Positions 16,387 through 26,506 of a stretch of 64,000 nt of DNA are shown here, one piece after another; the first letter of the stretch is position 1, and every line of letters starts with the position of its first letter. Where the stretch lies: assembly GCF_030010625.1 (NCBI RefSeq), contig NZ_JASCXN010000003.1, forward strand, positions 306,986-370,985. The letters are read 5' to 3'. The position numbers and the translations under genes are program-made. The notes under the pieces are model-generated. The model had not been told where the DNA came from. It made no database searches and was given only the letters and a program-made list of their open reading frames with translations. Source of the stretch: Streptomyces sp. CC208A. Its GTDB lineage: Bacteria > Actinomycetota > Actinomycetes > Streptomycetales > Streptomycetaceae.

Positions 16387-17396
16387 TCACGCGCGCCCGG
16401 TGCCGTCCTCCTCGTCGAGGAGGCCCGGCACGGCCCGCTCGACGCGGTCCCGGCCGCGCAGGCCCGGCGGGAGGGCGACGCCCTCCTCGTAGCGCTCCAG
16501 GACGCGCGGCGCGATGTACGAGGCGCGGCACACCGCCGGGGTGTCGCCCAGGTACGCGGCGGCCTCGGCGACCGTCCGCCGGACCGCGCGCCGCCGGGCC
16601 GCGGAGGGCGCCCCCGCTCCGGCCCCGTCGGCCAGGGCGGCGGCCGGCACGGTGGCGTGCCAGGTGCGGAAGTCCCTGGCCATGAGGTCTGCGCCGGAGT
16701 GCTCGCGCAGACAGGCGTTGAGCTCGTCGGCGTGCAGGTCGTGCCAGGCACCGCCCTCCCCGTAGGCGAGGAGTCGCTCGCCGTCGCCGCCGCGGCGGAC
16801 CAGGGCGCGGACCACCGCGCAGGCGGCCCGGTCCTCGACCCGGACCGTGAGCCGACGGCCGGACTTCCCGGGAGGGTCGGACTCCACGCGCCCGCGTGCC
16901 GGGCGGACGTGCGCGCGGGCCAGGGTGGCGAGCCCGTACGAGTCGTTCTGCCGGCGGTAGCGGTCGTCGCCCACCCGGAAGAGACCGAGGTCGAGGAGGC
17001 GGACCGCGCAGGCGAGGACGCGCCTGCGGCACAGGCCACGGCGGGCGAGGTCCCGGGCGACGGTGCGGCGCAGCCGGGGGAGCGCGGCCGCGACCTCCCG
17101 GACATTCGTGCTTGGCGAGCTCCTGCCGGGCGCGGAACGCCTCGTGGTACAGGTACTGCCGACGGCCCGCCGTGTCCGTGCCGACGGCCTGGAGGCGGCC
17201 GTGGGACCAGGGGCGGATCCAGACGTCGCGCCAGGCGGGCGGGATCGCCGGCGCCCGGACGCGTTCCCGGTCGGCGTCGGGCAGGGGACGGCCCTCTTGG
17301 TCGAGGTGGCGGAAGCCCCGGCCGTGCCGGACGCGCTGTCAGCCGGGTCCGGTCGGGTCGCTCGTCCGCAGCCGCGCGCCCGGCCTCCCGGCTCAC
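16387..17396 (-). pseudogene. DNA topoisomerase IB, broken by two frameshifts
   Basis: Read across three frames, this is one type IB topoisomerase. The N-terminal part contains RHGRGFRHLDQEG, IPPAWRDVWI and GRRQYLYHEAF. The middle contains LDLGLFRVGDDRY and NDSYGLATL. The C-terminal part (16387-16974) has DFRTWHAT and the tyrosine region SYIAPRVLERYEEG. The GTG at 17396 overlaps the stop of the upstream gene. Frame breaks lie near 17335-17341, where one extra base seems present and an in-frame stop is created just upstream, and near 17103-17107. The 195-residue C-terminal frame alone lacks the full catalytic core. Two sequencing errors would give the same picture. Confidence 0.75.
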
Positions 17397-17695
17397 CCGG
17401 TGGGGGTGGCCGTGACGCGGATGAAGCCGTCGGGCTGGGGGAGCGGGACGAGCCCCGCGCTCAGGAAGACGCTGGTGAGGGCGGTCTCCAGGGCGGTGCG
17501 GATGCCGGTGATCGCGGCGGCGGCGTGTACCTCGGGGTCGGTGGCGTGGGCGGCGATGGTGGGCCTGATGAGCCGGTCCGGATGCCAGGCGACGATCACC
17601 GCCGCGCCGTCGCTCTGGGCGGTCAGCCCGCTGTCCGGGCCGAAACCGGCGTCGGCGAGGACGGCTTGGACCTGGCGGACGAGTTCGGAGCTCAT
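17393..17695 (-). CDS. Hypothetical 100-residue protein
   Basis: Soluble small protein beginning M-S-S-E-L-V-R-Q-V-Q-A-V-L. I recognise no domain in it. The sequence has normal amino-acid composition, a GGAGGAC ribosome site before the ATG at 17695, and a stop that overlaps the GTG of the topoisomerase pseudogene, all of which support a real gene. It is transcribed divergently from the winged-helix regulator at 17815. Confidence 0.7.
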   Translation of the reverse strand: MSSELVRQVQAVLADAGFGPDSGLTAQSDGAAVIVAWHPDRLIRPTIAAHATDPEVHAAAAITGIRTALETALTSVFLSAGLVPLPQPDGFIRVTATPTG

Positions 17696-17814
17696 GATGT
17701 CCTCCGGTCGTCAGACGACCTCTCACCCTGAGTCTCCGCTTTCCCGGCATATGCGTCAACGTTTACGTGAAAGATGTTTCGCATGATCCCGGGAAAGCCG
17801 GGCACACCCCACCT

Positions 17815-18204
17815 ATGGGACTGAACGGAGACGGTCCGGTGGGCTGGACCTTCCTCACCAACCACGCCCGCGTCCTGCTCGTCATCGCCCGCGACCCGGA
17901 GGCACGACTCCGGGACGTGGCCCAGCGCTGCGGCGTCACGGAGCGCACCGTCCAGGCGATCGTCGCCGATCTGGAGGCGGCCGGGTACCTCACCCGGGCC
18001 CGCGCCGTCGACGGCCGCCGCAACCGCTACCGCGTCAACGCCGACGCGCCCTTCCGGCACCCCGCCGAAGCCGGACACGAGATCGCCGGCCTCCTGGAAC
18101 TCCTCGCCCACGAGACCGACGGCGGGAGGAGCCAGGGGGCCGCACGCAAGGATGCTCCCGGGACCGACCGCGGGGCCGATCGCGCGTCCGCCGTCGACGC
18201 CTAG
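17815..18204 (+). CDS. Winged-helix (MarR-like) transcriptional regulator
   Basis: A 129-residue DNA-binding protein. VLLVIARDPEARLRDVAQRCGVTERTVQAIVADLEAAGYL is a winged helix-turn-helix with the recognition helix near residues 42-55, and the wing is in TRARAVDGRRNRYRVN. The ATG at 17815 is preferred over upstream candidates because homology begins just after it. It faces the hypothetical gene at 17695 across 119 bases, so it may regulate that gene. The tail is hydrophilic and low in complexity. Confidence 0.8.
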   Translation: MGLNGDGPVGWTFLTNHARVLLVIARDPEARLRDVAQRCGVTERTVQAIVADLEAAGYLTRARAVDGRRNRYRVNADAPFRHPAEAGHEIAGLLELLAHETDGGRSQGAARKDAPGTDRGADRASAVDA

Positions 18205-18257
18205 GAGGCACTGCGTCCAGGAGGTGCTGCGCCCAGGAGGTGCTGCGCCGAGGAGAC
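18203..18257 (+). repeat. Tandem 17-base repeat before recQ
   Basis: Three imperfect copies of caggaggtgctgcgccc stand end to end between the regulator and recQ genes. Each contains a Shine-Dalgarno-like AGGAGGTG but none is followed by a convincing start. It is probably a slippage product. Confidence 0.65.
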
Positions 18258-18389
18258 ACCGCCCGCACAGCCCGTGCATCCCGCTCGCGCGTCCCACCCA
18301 AGGGGGACGGCGCTCCGGGACGGCGGAGGGTTGTCCACAGGCCGCGGCGGGCGGCCCGGCGGGGGTGCCCGGGCGGCTAGGCTTTTCGG

Positions 18390-20489
<2,100 letters not shown>

Positions 20490-20502
20490 CACCCCGGGCC
20501 CT

Positions 20503-20536
20503 GGCCGGACACCGGACCCGGATCCGGTGTCCGGCC
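20503..20536. terminator. Bidirectional hairpin between recQ and the MFS gene
   Basis: A perfect 14-base-pair stem (ggccggacaccgga and its complement) with a six-base loop lies between two convergent genes, 14 bases after the recQ stop and 12 bases beyond the MFS stop. There is no T run, as is usual in Streptomyces terminators. Confidence 0.8.
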
Positions 20537-20547
20537 GGAGCCCGGAC

Positions 20548-21867
20548 TCACCCGGCCGCCGACTCCACGGCAGCCGGCCCTTTGCCGGATACCGGTGTGG
20601 CACCCGGCTCGGGCGCCGCGCCCGCTTCCCCGCGGTCCCGGCGCGTCAGGCCGCGGATGGCCGGTACGCAGAGCATGGCCGCGAGCAGGACGAACGAGAC
20701 CACGGAGGAGAAGAGCAGCACCCGGTCCGCGCCGAAGGACTCCGCCGCGGGACCGGCCAGGGCACGGCCCAGCGGGATCACCACGATCGAGCCGGCGATG
20801 TCGTACGCGGAGACCCGGCTCAGCACGGCCAGCGGGATGTGGGACTGCACGCTGGTCGCCCACATCACGCCCCAGAAGGCGAAGCCGCACCCCGCCACCA
20901 CACCCGTGACGGCCGTGAGGACGAAGTTCCAGCCCAGCGCCGGGGCCAGCGGGTTCAGGGCGAAGAAGAACATCGCGCACGCCCCCGCCACCAGGGGGCG
21001 GCGCGGCCGGACCCGCATGCCGAGCAGACCGCCGACGATGGTGCCCAGACCGTCGGCCGAGGCGATCCAGCCGTAGCCGCCGGCGCCGTGCTGCTCGGTC
21101 AGCAGCGCCGCGCCCAGCGGCACCGAAGGGCCGAAGACGAAGAGGCCGTACACCGCCCACAGGGAGATGACGCCCCACAGCCACGACCGGGACCGGAACT
21201 CGTGCCAGCCGGTGGCGAGCCGCCGCCACATCGGAGCGTCGCTCTCGTCCCGCGCCGTGGCGAGCCGGCGCAGCGGCAGCAGACCGCCCGCGCTGACGCC
21301 GTACGCCGCCGCGATCACCAGGAACGAGCCGGCCCGGTCCCCGTACGCCACCAGGAAACCGGCCAGGCCCGGCCCGATGAGGGTGCTCATCGACTCGGAG
21401 ATCCGCAGCAGCGCGTTGGCCCGCTGGATGTCCTCGGCGACCCGGGGGACGATGCTCGCGAGCCCCGGCTGGAACATGGCGGTCGCGGCGCCGCTCACCG
21501 CCATCAGGGCCATGATCTGCCAGAGCCGTACGCTCCCCGCCGCGAACAGGCCGGCCATGCCCAGCATCACCACCACCCGGACCGCGTCCGCGCCGACCAT
21601 CATCAGCTGCGGGGTGAACCGGTCGGCGAGCACGCCGCCGAAGAGGATGAGCAGCACGATCGGCACCATCCAGGCGGCGAGCGCGTAGCCGACGCCGGTG
21701 GCGCCGAACCCGGCGCCGAGGACCGAGGTGGTCACGGAGACCATCAGCATGCCGTCGGCGAGCAGCGAGGCGCTGCGGGCGGTGAAGAACAGCCGGAAGC
21801 GACGCGACCGCCACGGGCTGGGCAGCGGCCCCGACCCGTGCGCCGCGGCGGTGTCATCGGTGGTCAT
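20548..21867 (-). CDS. MFS transporter
   Basis: A 439-residue major facilitator with about 12 hydrophobic helices. Loop 2-3 carries the MFS-type VLADRFTPQLMM (after helix 2), and RISESMSTLIGPGLAGFLV resembles the MFS_3 (enterobactin exporter EntS-like) subgroup. The ATG at 21867 starts 14 bases inside the condensation-domain gene and overlaps it, so it is the last gene of the leftward operon. It probably exports the operon's product and may give self-resistance. Confidence 0.88.
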   Translation of the reverse strand: MTTDDTAAAHGSGPLPSPWRSRRFRLFFTARSASLLADGMLMVSVTTSVLGAGFGATGVGYALAAWMVPIVLLILFGGVLADRFTPQLMMVGADAVRVVVMLGMAGLFAAGSVRLWQIMALMAVSGAATAMFQPGLASIVPRVAEDIQRANALLRISESMSTLIGPGLAGFLVAYGDRAGSFLVIAAAYGVSAGGLLPLRRLATARDESDAPMWRRLATGWHEFRSRSWLWGVISLWAVYGLFVFGPSVPLGAALLTEQHGAGGYGWIASADGLGTIVGGLLGMRVRPRRPLVAGACAMFFFALNPLAPALGWNFVLTAVTGVVAGCGFAFWGVMWATSVQSHIPLAVLSRVSAYDIAGSIVVIPLGRALAGPAAESFGADRVLLFSSVVSFVLLAAMLCVPAIRGLTRRDRGEAGAAPEPGATPVSGKGPAAVESAAG

Positions 21868-23644
21868 GTCGCATCTCCCGGCCCCGGCCGGTCCCTTCCC
21901 TGAGAATCCGCCGCGCCGCGGCGGGCTGCCGCGACGGGCCCTCGGCGAACACGTACCGGTGCGGGGCCAGCACACCGGGACGCCCCGGCAGGATCCGCAT
22001 CAGCGCGGCATGCGCCTGATCGTCCGTCAACTCCCTGCCGGATGGATCACTTTCGTCCACGCCGATGTACGCGATCAGCCTCCGTCCGTCCTCCCCGCCG
22101 CCGTCCCCCTCCTCGGCCACGACCTCGACCGGCCGCCCGGCCAGGGCCTCGCTCAAGGCCCCGGCGACGGCGTCGGGAGAGACCCAGCAGCCGTCCACCC
22201 GCGTCCACTCCGGGCCGCGCGCCACCGGCCGCACCCCCGTCACCTCGGTGAGCGGTCCGGGCGTGCCGAGCGGTACGTCGGCCTCGGCTACGGCCTCCAG
22301 GAGCCGCACCAGACCGGTGGCCAGCTCCTCGGCCGCCGCCCGCGGGAACAGTACGGGGTCGGCCCAGGTGGCGAGGCGGAGCACCGGCTCCGTCTCGTAC
22401 ACGAAGGTGAGCAGCCGCGTCGGCAGCAGCTGCCCTTCGCCCCAGGAGAGTTCGAGCTCCGGCGCGTCCGCGTCGGGGGCCGCGGCACCGGCGAGGGTGC
22501 TGGGCAGGGCGCTGATGTCGTTGAAGACGGCGTCGCGCGCGAACCGGCTGCCCCGCTCGGTGGTGACGCGTCCGATCAGCTCCCACAGCTCCAGCGCGTC
22601 GAAACGGCTGTGCCGGTACGCGTTCATCGCCGCGCCCCACGCCGTGCCGAGCAGCGTGTCGAACGACGGGACGCGGACGTCGAGGGAGAGCAGGGCGTCC
22701 TGGGACAAGGGGGAGACCGAGCGGGCGAGCTTCGACAGGAACCGGTTGGACGTGGGCACGGCCGCGACGCAGACGGACTGGCCGGCCCGGTGGGCGGCGA
22801 GTACGCACCAGGCGGTGAGCAGCACCGTGCCGGGGAGGGCGCCGGTACGCCGCGCGGCGGCGGCCAGCGCCCGGGCGCCGCGCGCCGAGCGGAGGGTGAG
22901 GCCCGGGGTGAGGGCCTCGGTGCCCTCGGCGCCGTCCTCGGCGAACATCGCCTGGGGCCCGGTGCGCAGGATGCGCTCCCAATGGGCCAGGGAGGCGGCC
23001 GACTTGCGGCGGCCGGCCGGGCTGTTCTCCTCGGCGGCGAGGTCGAGCGGGGCGAGGGCGGTGACCGGCGGCAGCGTCTCGCCCGCGAGGAGGGCGAGCC
23101 ACTCGTCGCGGAGGATGCCGAGGGCGCTGCCGTCGGTGGCCGCGTGGCTGGCGGCGAGGGCGACGCGCACGGGCCGGCCGGCGCGGGCGAGGATCCGCAG
23201 CCGCAGCGGGAAGTCGAGGTCGAGACGGAAGCGGGAGGCGCGGGCCGCGCGGGCCACCGCCTCGGCGTAGCCGTCGGTGTCCTCGGGGAGTTCGTCGTGG
23301 TCGAGGACGGTGACGGTGAACGATCCCTCGGCGGCGACGACTTGTTCCGACGGGACGGTGCCGTCGCCGGCGTCGTACGGGAAGGTGGTGCGCAGGGCCT
23401 CGTGGCGGACCGTGAGGGCCGCGAGGGCGTCGAGGACCTGTTCCATGCCGGTGTCGTCGGGGACCGGCCACACGTCGTGGATGTTGATGCTGTCGGGCTC
23501 GTCCCGCAGGATGCAGCGGATCATGTTCGCCTGGCCCATGGTGACGGTCCCCCGGCGCGAACTGCCGCCCGTGTACCGGACGGTGAGGGTACGGGCACCG
23601 GTGACGCCGTCCGGGGCGGGGGCGGGAGAGTGGGCGGCGGTCAT
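21854..23644 (-). CDS. Free-standing NRPS condensation-domain protein
   Basis: This 596-residue protein is mostly one condensation fold. The active site reads SHAATDG near 172-178: the second His and the DG of HHxxxDG are kept, and the first His is Ser. The N terminus has MGQANMIRCIL, matching the C1 core, and ARDAVFNDISALPS is in the C5 region. Residues about 470-590 after the fold resemble the small C-terminal subdomain of adenylation enzymes (RRLIAYIGV, ELTDDQAHAALMRILPGR) but lack the A10 lysine. It would join an amine or acyl group to the aminoacyl carrier encoded divergently. The ATGA overlap with the upstream gene and the 14-base overlap downstream indicate one operon. Confidence 0.82.
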   Translation of the reverse strand: MTAAHSPAPAPDGVTGARTLTVRYTGGSSRRGTVTMGQANMIRCILRDEPDSINIHDVWPVPDDTGMEQVLDALAALTVRHEALRTTFPYDAGDGTVPSEQVVAAEGSFTVTVLDHDELPEDTDGYAEAVARAARASRFRLDLDFPLRLRILARAGRPVRVALAASHAATDGSALGILRDEWLALLAGETLPPVTALAPLDLAAEENSPAGRRKSAASLAHWERILRTGPQAMFAEDGAEGTEALTPGLTLRSARGARALAAAARRTGALPGTVLLTAWCVLAAHRAGQSVCVAAVPTSNRFLSKLARSVSPLSQDALLSLDVRVPSFDTLLGTAWGAAMNAYRHSRFDALELWELIGRVTTERGSRFARDAVFNDISALPSTLAGAAAPDADAPELELSWGEGQLLPTRLLTFVYETEPVLRLATWADPVLFPRAAAEELATGLVRLLEAVAEADVPLGTPGPLTEVTGVRPVARGPEWTRVDGCWVSPDAVAGALSEALAGRPVEVVAEEGDGGGEDGRRLIAYIGVDESDPSGRELTDDQAHAALMRILPGRPGVLAPHRYVFAEGPSRQPAAARRILREGTGRGREMRHDHR

Positions 23645-24987
23645 CGCGGCACGGCCGGGACGGACGCGGTCCGGGCGGGCGGGAAGTGGTTCACGGCGGC
23701 GCCTTTCGCGTGCGCGGTCAGGGGGCCCCAGGCGTCGACGAGCAGGGCGAAGTCCGCCATGTCGGCGCGGGCCTCGGCGAGCAGCCGCTCCCGCCGGGCG
23801 GCGAACAGGGCGGCGGCGGTCGCGTACCGGCCGCCGAGGGCGCGGTAGCGGCGGTCCAGGACGTCGAGCCGGGCCTCGTTCCCGGTCGGGTCGAGCCCGG
23901 CGCTCTCGCGCAGGAGGGCGGCGACGGCGGCGGGCCGTATCAGCCCGCCCGGGCCGAGGAGCGCGCCACCGGCCGTGGCGAGCCCCGTGTACACCGCTTC
24001 GAGGTGGGGGACGGCGAGCAGGTACTTGGCGAAGCGGAGCTGGTACGCGAGGAAACCCTCGTCCGAACGCCGCTCACCCGTATAGAAGTTGACGATGTGC
24101 CGGTTGTGCAGGACGCCGGGCAGCCGGGCGTGCCGGGCGAGGTGGAGGAGGAAGTAGTCGGTGCCGATGGTGTCGGTGGCGGGCGGCAGCGGGACCCGGC
24201 CGTACACCTCGCGGCCGAGCGCGACGTTGCACATGTCGACGCGGGTGGGGGCGACCAGGGTCAGGGTGGTCAGGTCGGCGGTGAAGGGTGCGGTGCCGGC
24301 GCCACGGAACGCCTCGTCGATCAGGTGCCGGCGCCAGAGCTCCGGATGGCCGGAGGGGATCGACAGGCCGACGACCTCGCGGTACGCCTCCGGGTCGAGG
24401 GCGCGGAGCTCGGCGAGGTCCACGGAGGGCTCGCCGACGAAGGATCCCCCGGCCACGGCGACGGTCCGGTCCGCGCAGCCGGGGTCGAGCCTGCTGCGGG
24501 TGACCGAGCCCGCCACGTCCGCCGCCCGCCGGCCGAGGGCGGCGAGCTCGTGGTGGATCGGGAAGACCGGTTCCCCGCCGAGGAGTTGGTAGCGGCTGTC
24601 GGAGTCGCGGCGGTGCACCGAGGCGCAGCCCAGCGCCTCGGCCAGGAGGAAGGCGCGGTTGGTGCAGGCGCCGTACGACACCCCCGCCGGGAGCATCAGG
24701 CCGAGCAGCCGGTCCGCCCCGGCGAGTCCGGCCGCCGCCACGGTCTCGCGCAGGAAGGCGCGCTGGGCGTCCTCGTCGAGGTGGTGGACTACCACGCCGG
24801 GCGCCGGCGGCAGCCCGGCCACCGCGGCCCGGTGGGCGGCGAGGTCGGCGGGCGCGGAGGAGTCCAGCACCAGCAGGTGCACCTCGACACCGAACTCCCG
24901 TGCCCCGTACGCGGCTTCCTCGGCGACCGCCGCGATGGTCGCCGTGCAGGCGCGGTCGGTGGGGAGGGTCAGACAGACGCGTCGCAC
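23641..24987 (-). CDS. DUF6271-like protein (possible GT-A-type fold)
   Basis: A 448-residue protein of a family I associate with DUF6271. It opens V-R-R-V-C-L-T-L-P-T like glycosyltransferase N termini. VHRRDSDSRYQ near residue 130 contains a DxD motif that could bind a metal-nucleotide sugar, and TDTIGSDYF-like TDTIGTDYFLLHLA follows near 285. HNRHIVNFYTGERRSDEGFLAYQ is also strongly patterned. The GTG at 24987 lies 19 bases inside the dioxygenase gene, and the stop overlaps the ATG of the condensation gene. A transferase acting on the product is possible; the reaction is not known. Confidence 0.62.
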   Translation of the reverse strand: MRRVCLTLPTDRACTATIAAVAEEAAYGAREFGVEVHLLVLDSSAPADLAAHRAAVAGLPPAPGVVVHHLDEDAQRAFLRETVAAAGLAGADRLLGLMLPAGVSYGACTNRAFLLAEALGCASVHRRDSDSRYQLLGGEPVFPIHHELAALGRRAADVAGSVTRSRLDPGCADRTVAVAGGSFVGEPSVDLAELRALDPEAYREVVGLSIPSGHPELWRRHLIDEAFRGAGTAPFTADLTTLTLVAPTRVDMCNVALGREVYGRVPLPPATDTIGTDYFLLHLARHARLPGVLHNRHIVNFYTGERRSDEGFLAYQLRFAKYLLAVPHLEAVYTGLATAGGALLGPGGLIRPAAVAALLRESAGLDPTGNEARLDVLDRRYRALGGRYATAAALFAARRERLLAEARADMADFALLVDAWGPLTAHAKGAAVNHFPPARTASVPAVPR

Positions 24988-26069
24988 GACGGCTCCCCGG
25001 TCGGCCCGCCTGCCGGGGCCTCCTCGTGCCAGGAGGCGAGCCCCAGCAGGCGGGCGCCGAGCGGGGTGAGCTCGGCGGTCGGGTAGCGCCGGGACTCGTG
25101 CAGCACGGGGTCGCCGACGAGGGTGCGGTTCCAGCGCGGGGTGCGCAGGTGGCGCCAGGACTCGACCCGGGAGCGGCGCAGCTTCGCGTGCTCCTCCAGG
25201 GCGGGCATCATCGACAGGTACTGGACGGCCCGCACCCCGTTCGCGGAGGTGTTGCGGGCGACGCCGTGGGCGAGGAGCCCGTTCCAGATGAGCAGGTCGC
25301 CGGGGCGCAGGTCGGGCCGGACGACGGGGAACTCGGCCCGGTCGACGGCAGGCCTGAGCGGGTCGCGGTCCTCCGGCTGCCCGGGCTTCCACTCCTCGAA
25401 GCGGCGGAAGAGCTCGGGGGCGCACTGGAAGCCGCCGGTCTCCGGGCGGGTGTCGTTGAGCGCGATGATGCCCTGGACGCGCTGCGGCGGGACGCCGAGG
25501 GTGGTGTCGATGTCCCAGTGCAGCTCGATGTCGAAGCCCCGGTCGGTGGGTTCGATGAGGGCCCTGTCGCGGTTGCGCACGTTGGGCGGGTTGAGGTTGA
25601 GCCGGTCGAGGGTGACCCACAGCTCCTCGCAGTCCCAGACGTCGACGAAGGCGTCGTACACCCGCCGCGTCTGGCGGCTGTCCCACAGAAGCTGGTGGTG
25701 GTACGCCTCGACGAAGCCGTAGACGTGCAGCTGGCGGTCGAGCGCGGAGCGGAACGGCCGGTCCTCGTACCAGCTGTCCGGCCGGTCCGGGTCGAGTCCC
25801 TGGAAGTCCCAGGCGAAGTCGAGGATCCGGCGGGCCGCCCCGGCCGGGATCGCCTCGCGGACGACGACGTAGCCGTACGTCTGCCAGTGCGCGAAGTCCT
25901 CCTCGGAGAGCACCCGCAGCGGCCTGGTCTTCTTCAGCTCCCGCAGGGTGGTCGCCGCGAGGTAGGACTCGCCGTCGTCGCTGAAGTACGGGCGCTCGGT
26001 CGCGGCGCGGTGCAGGTACGGGGCCCGGGGGCGGCGCGGGGGAGCGGGGGCGGACGGTGTCGTGGTCAA
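24969..26069 (-). CDS. Phytanoyl-CoA dioxygenase (PhyH) family protein
   Basis: A 366-residue Fe(II)/2-oxoglutarate oxygenase. LHWDIDTTLGV supplies the HxD iron ligands, GGFQCAPELFRRF is the typical central segment, and LLAHGVARNTSANGVRAVQYL supplies the distal His and the 2-oxoglutarate Arg. PhyH relatives hydroxylate or halogenate amino acids and carrier-bound substrates. The proposed start is TTG 26069 after GGAGGG. The ATG at 26207 would add a Pro/Arg-rich stretch that overlaps the promoter and does not look coding. It is the first gene of the leftward operon. Confidence 0.82.
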   Translation of the reverse strand: MTTTPSAPAPPRRPRAPYLHRAATERPYFSDDGESYLAATTLRELKKTRPLRVLSEEDFAHWQTYGYVVVREAIPAGAARRILDFAWDFQGLDPDRPDSWYEDRPFRSALDRQLHVYGFVEAYHHQLLWDSRQTRRVYDAFVDVWDCEELWVTLDRLNLNPPNVRNRDRALIEPTDRGFDIELHWDIDTTLGVPPQRVQGIIALNDTRPETGGFQCAPELFRRFEEWKPGQPEDRDPLRPAVDRAEFPVVRPDLRPGDLLIWNGLLAHGVARNTSANGVRAVQYLSMMPALEEHAKLRRSRVESWRHLRTPRWNRTLVGDPVLHESRRYPTAELTPLGARLLGLASWHEEAPAGGPTGEPSCDASV

Positions 26070-26180
26070 GGTCCCTCCAGGCGGGGGTCGGGCGGCGTGC
26101 GGGCGTGGGGGGCGCGGGACACGGCGGGACGGGGTGCGGACCTGGCGACGGCGGGGGGACCGCGGGGGACGAGAGAAAGA

Positions 26181-26206
26181 ATTGGTGTAGACCATGGTCA
26201 GTGTCA
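26181..26206 (-). promoter_or_regulatory. Leftward promoter with DasR/GntR-like box
   Basis: On the minus strand, TTGACA (near 26202-26207) could be a -35 element for the dioxygenase operon. The box attggtgtagaccatg at 26181-26196 overlaps the expected -10 area and matches 12 of 16 positions of the DasR-type consensus built around TGGTCTAGACCA. The match is imperfect, so binding is a hypothesis. Confidence 0.45.
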
Positions 26207-26282
26207 AGTGACCCGGCGGTATGCCCCGCGCGCCGACCGCCGGCCCGAAAAGGCTTCCAGCGAAGGGGGTTGAGGTTCGGCC

Positions 26283-26319
26283 TTTGGTCTAGACAACCGT
26301 CGGGTGTCTGGCCTACTGT
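26283..26319 (+). promoter_or_regulatory. Rightward promoter overlapped by DasR/GntR-like box
   Basis: TAGACA (26290-26295), an 18-base spacer and TACTGT (26314-26319) form a credible promoter for the ligase operon. The -35 lies within tttggtctagacaacc (26283-26298), which contains the perfect palindrome GTCTAGAC and matches 11 of 12 core positions of TGGTCTAGACCA. Its centre is about 102 bases from that of the leftward box. The rest of the roughly 300-base gap before the ATG at 26507 is GC-rich and shows no gene. Confidence 0.5.
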
Positions 26320-26506
26320 CCCCCTGCGCGGAGCCGGAACCGACCCGCCCGGTCGACCCGGCGCGACCGCCGCGCCCCGGTCGACGGCGACCGTGAGCAG
26401 GGCCCTGCCCGCCGCCACGCCCGCACCGGTACGGCGCCGGGGGCGGCCCGTGCCCACACGGCCGACGCCCTTGACCGACCGCCCACGCCGAGAGGGAACG
26501 GTTCCC

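Noticed and set aside
16373..16400. Terminator hairpin CCGGGCG/CGCCCGG after the DUF6480-like gene
   Set aside because: Stem of seven with a long loop in GC-rich DNA; I could not distinguish it from background.
16896..17786. Long rightward open frame over the topoisomerase region
   Set aside because: It is antisense to recognisable topoisomerase blocks and has an abnormal Arg/Gly composition typical of GC-rich shadow frames.
17740..17800. Operator between 17695 and 17815 (ATGCG...CGCAT)
   Set aside because: The arms are five bases with a wide spacer; this is expected by chance in such DNA.
26070..26207. Longer PhyH protein starting at ATG 26207
   Set aside because: The extra 46 residues are Pro/Arg-rich and cover the promoter and DasR-like box; a TTG with GGAGGG lies at 26069, near the start of normal homology.
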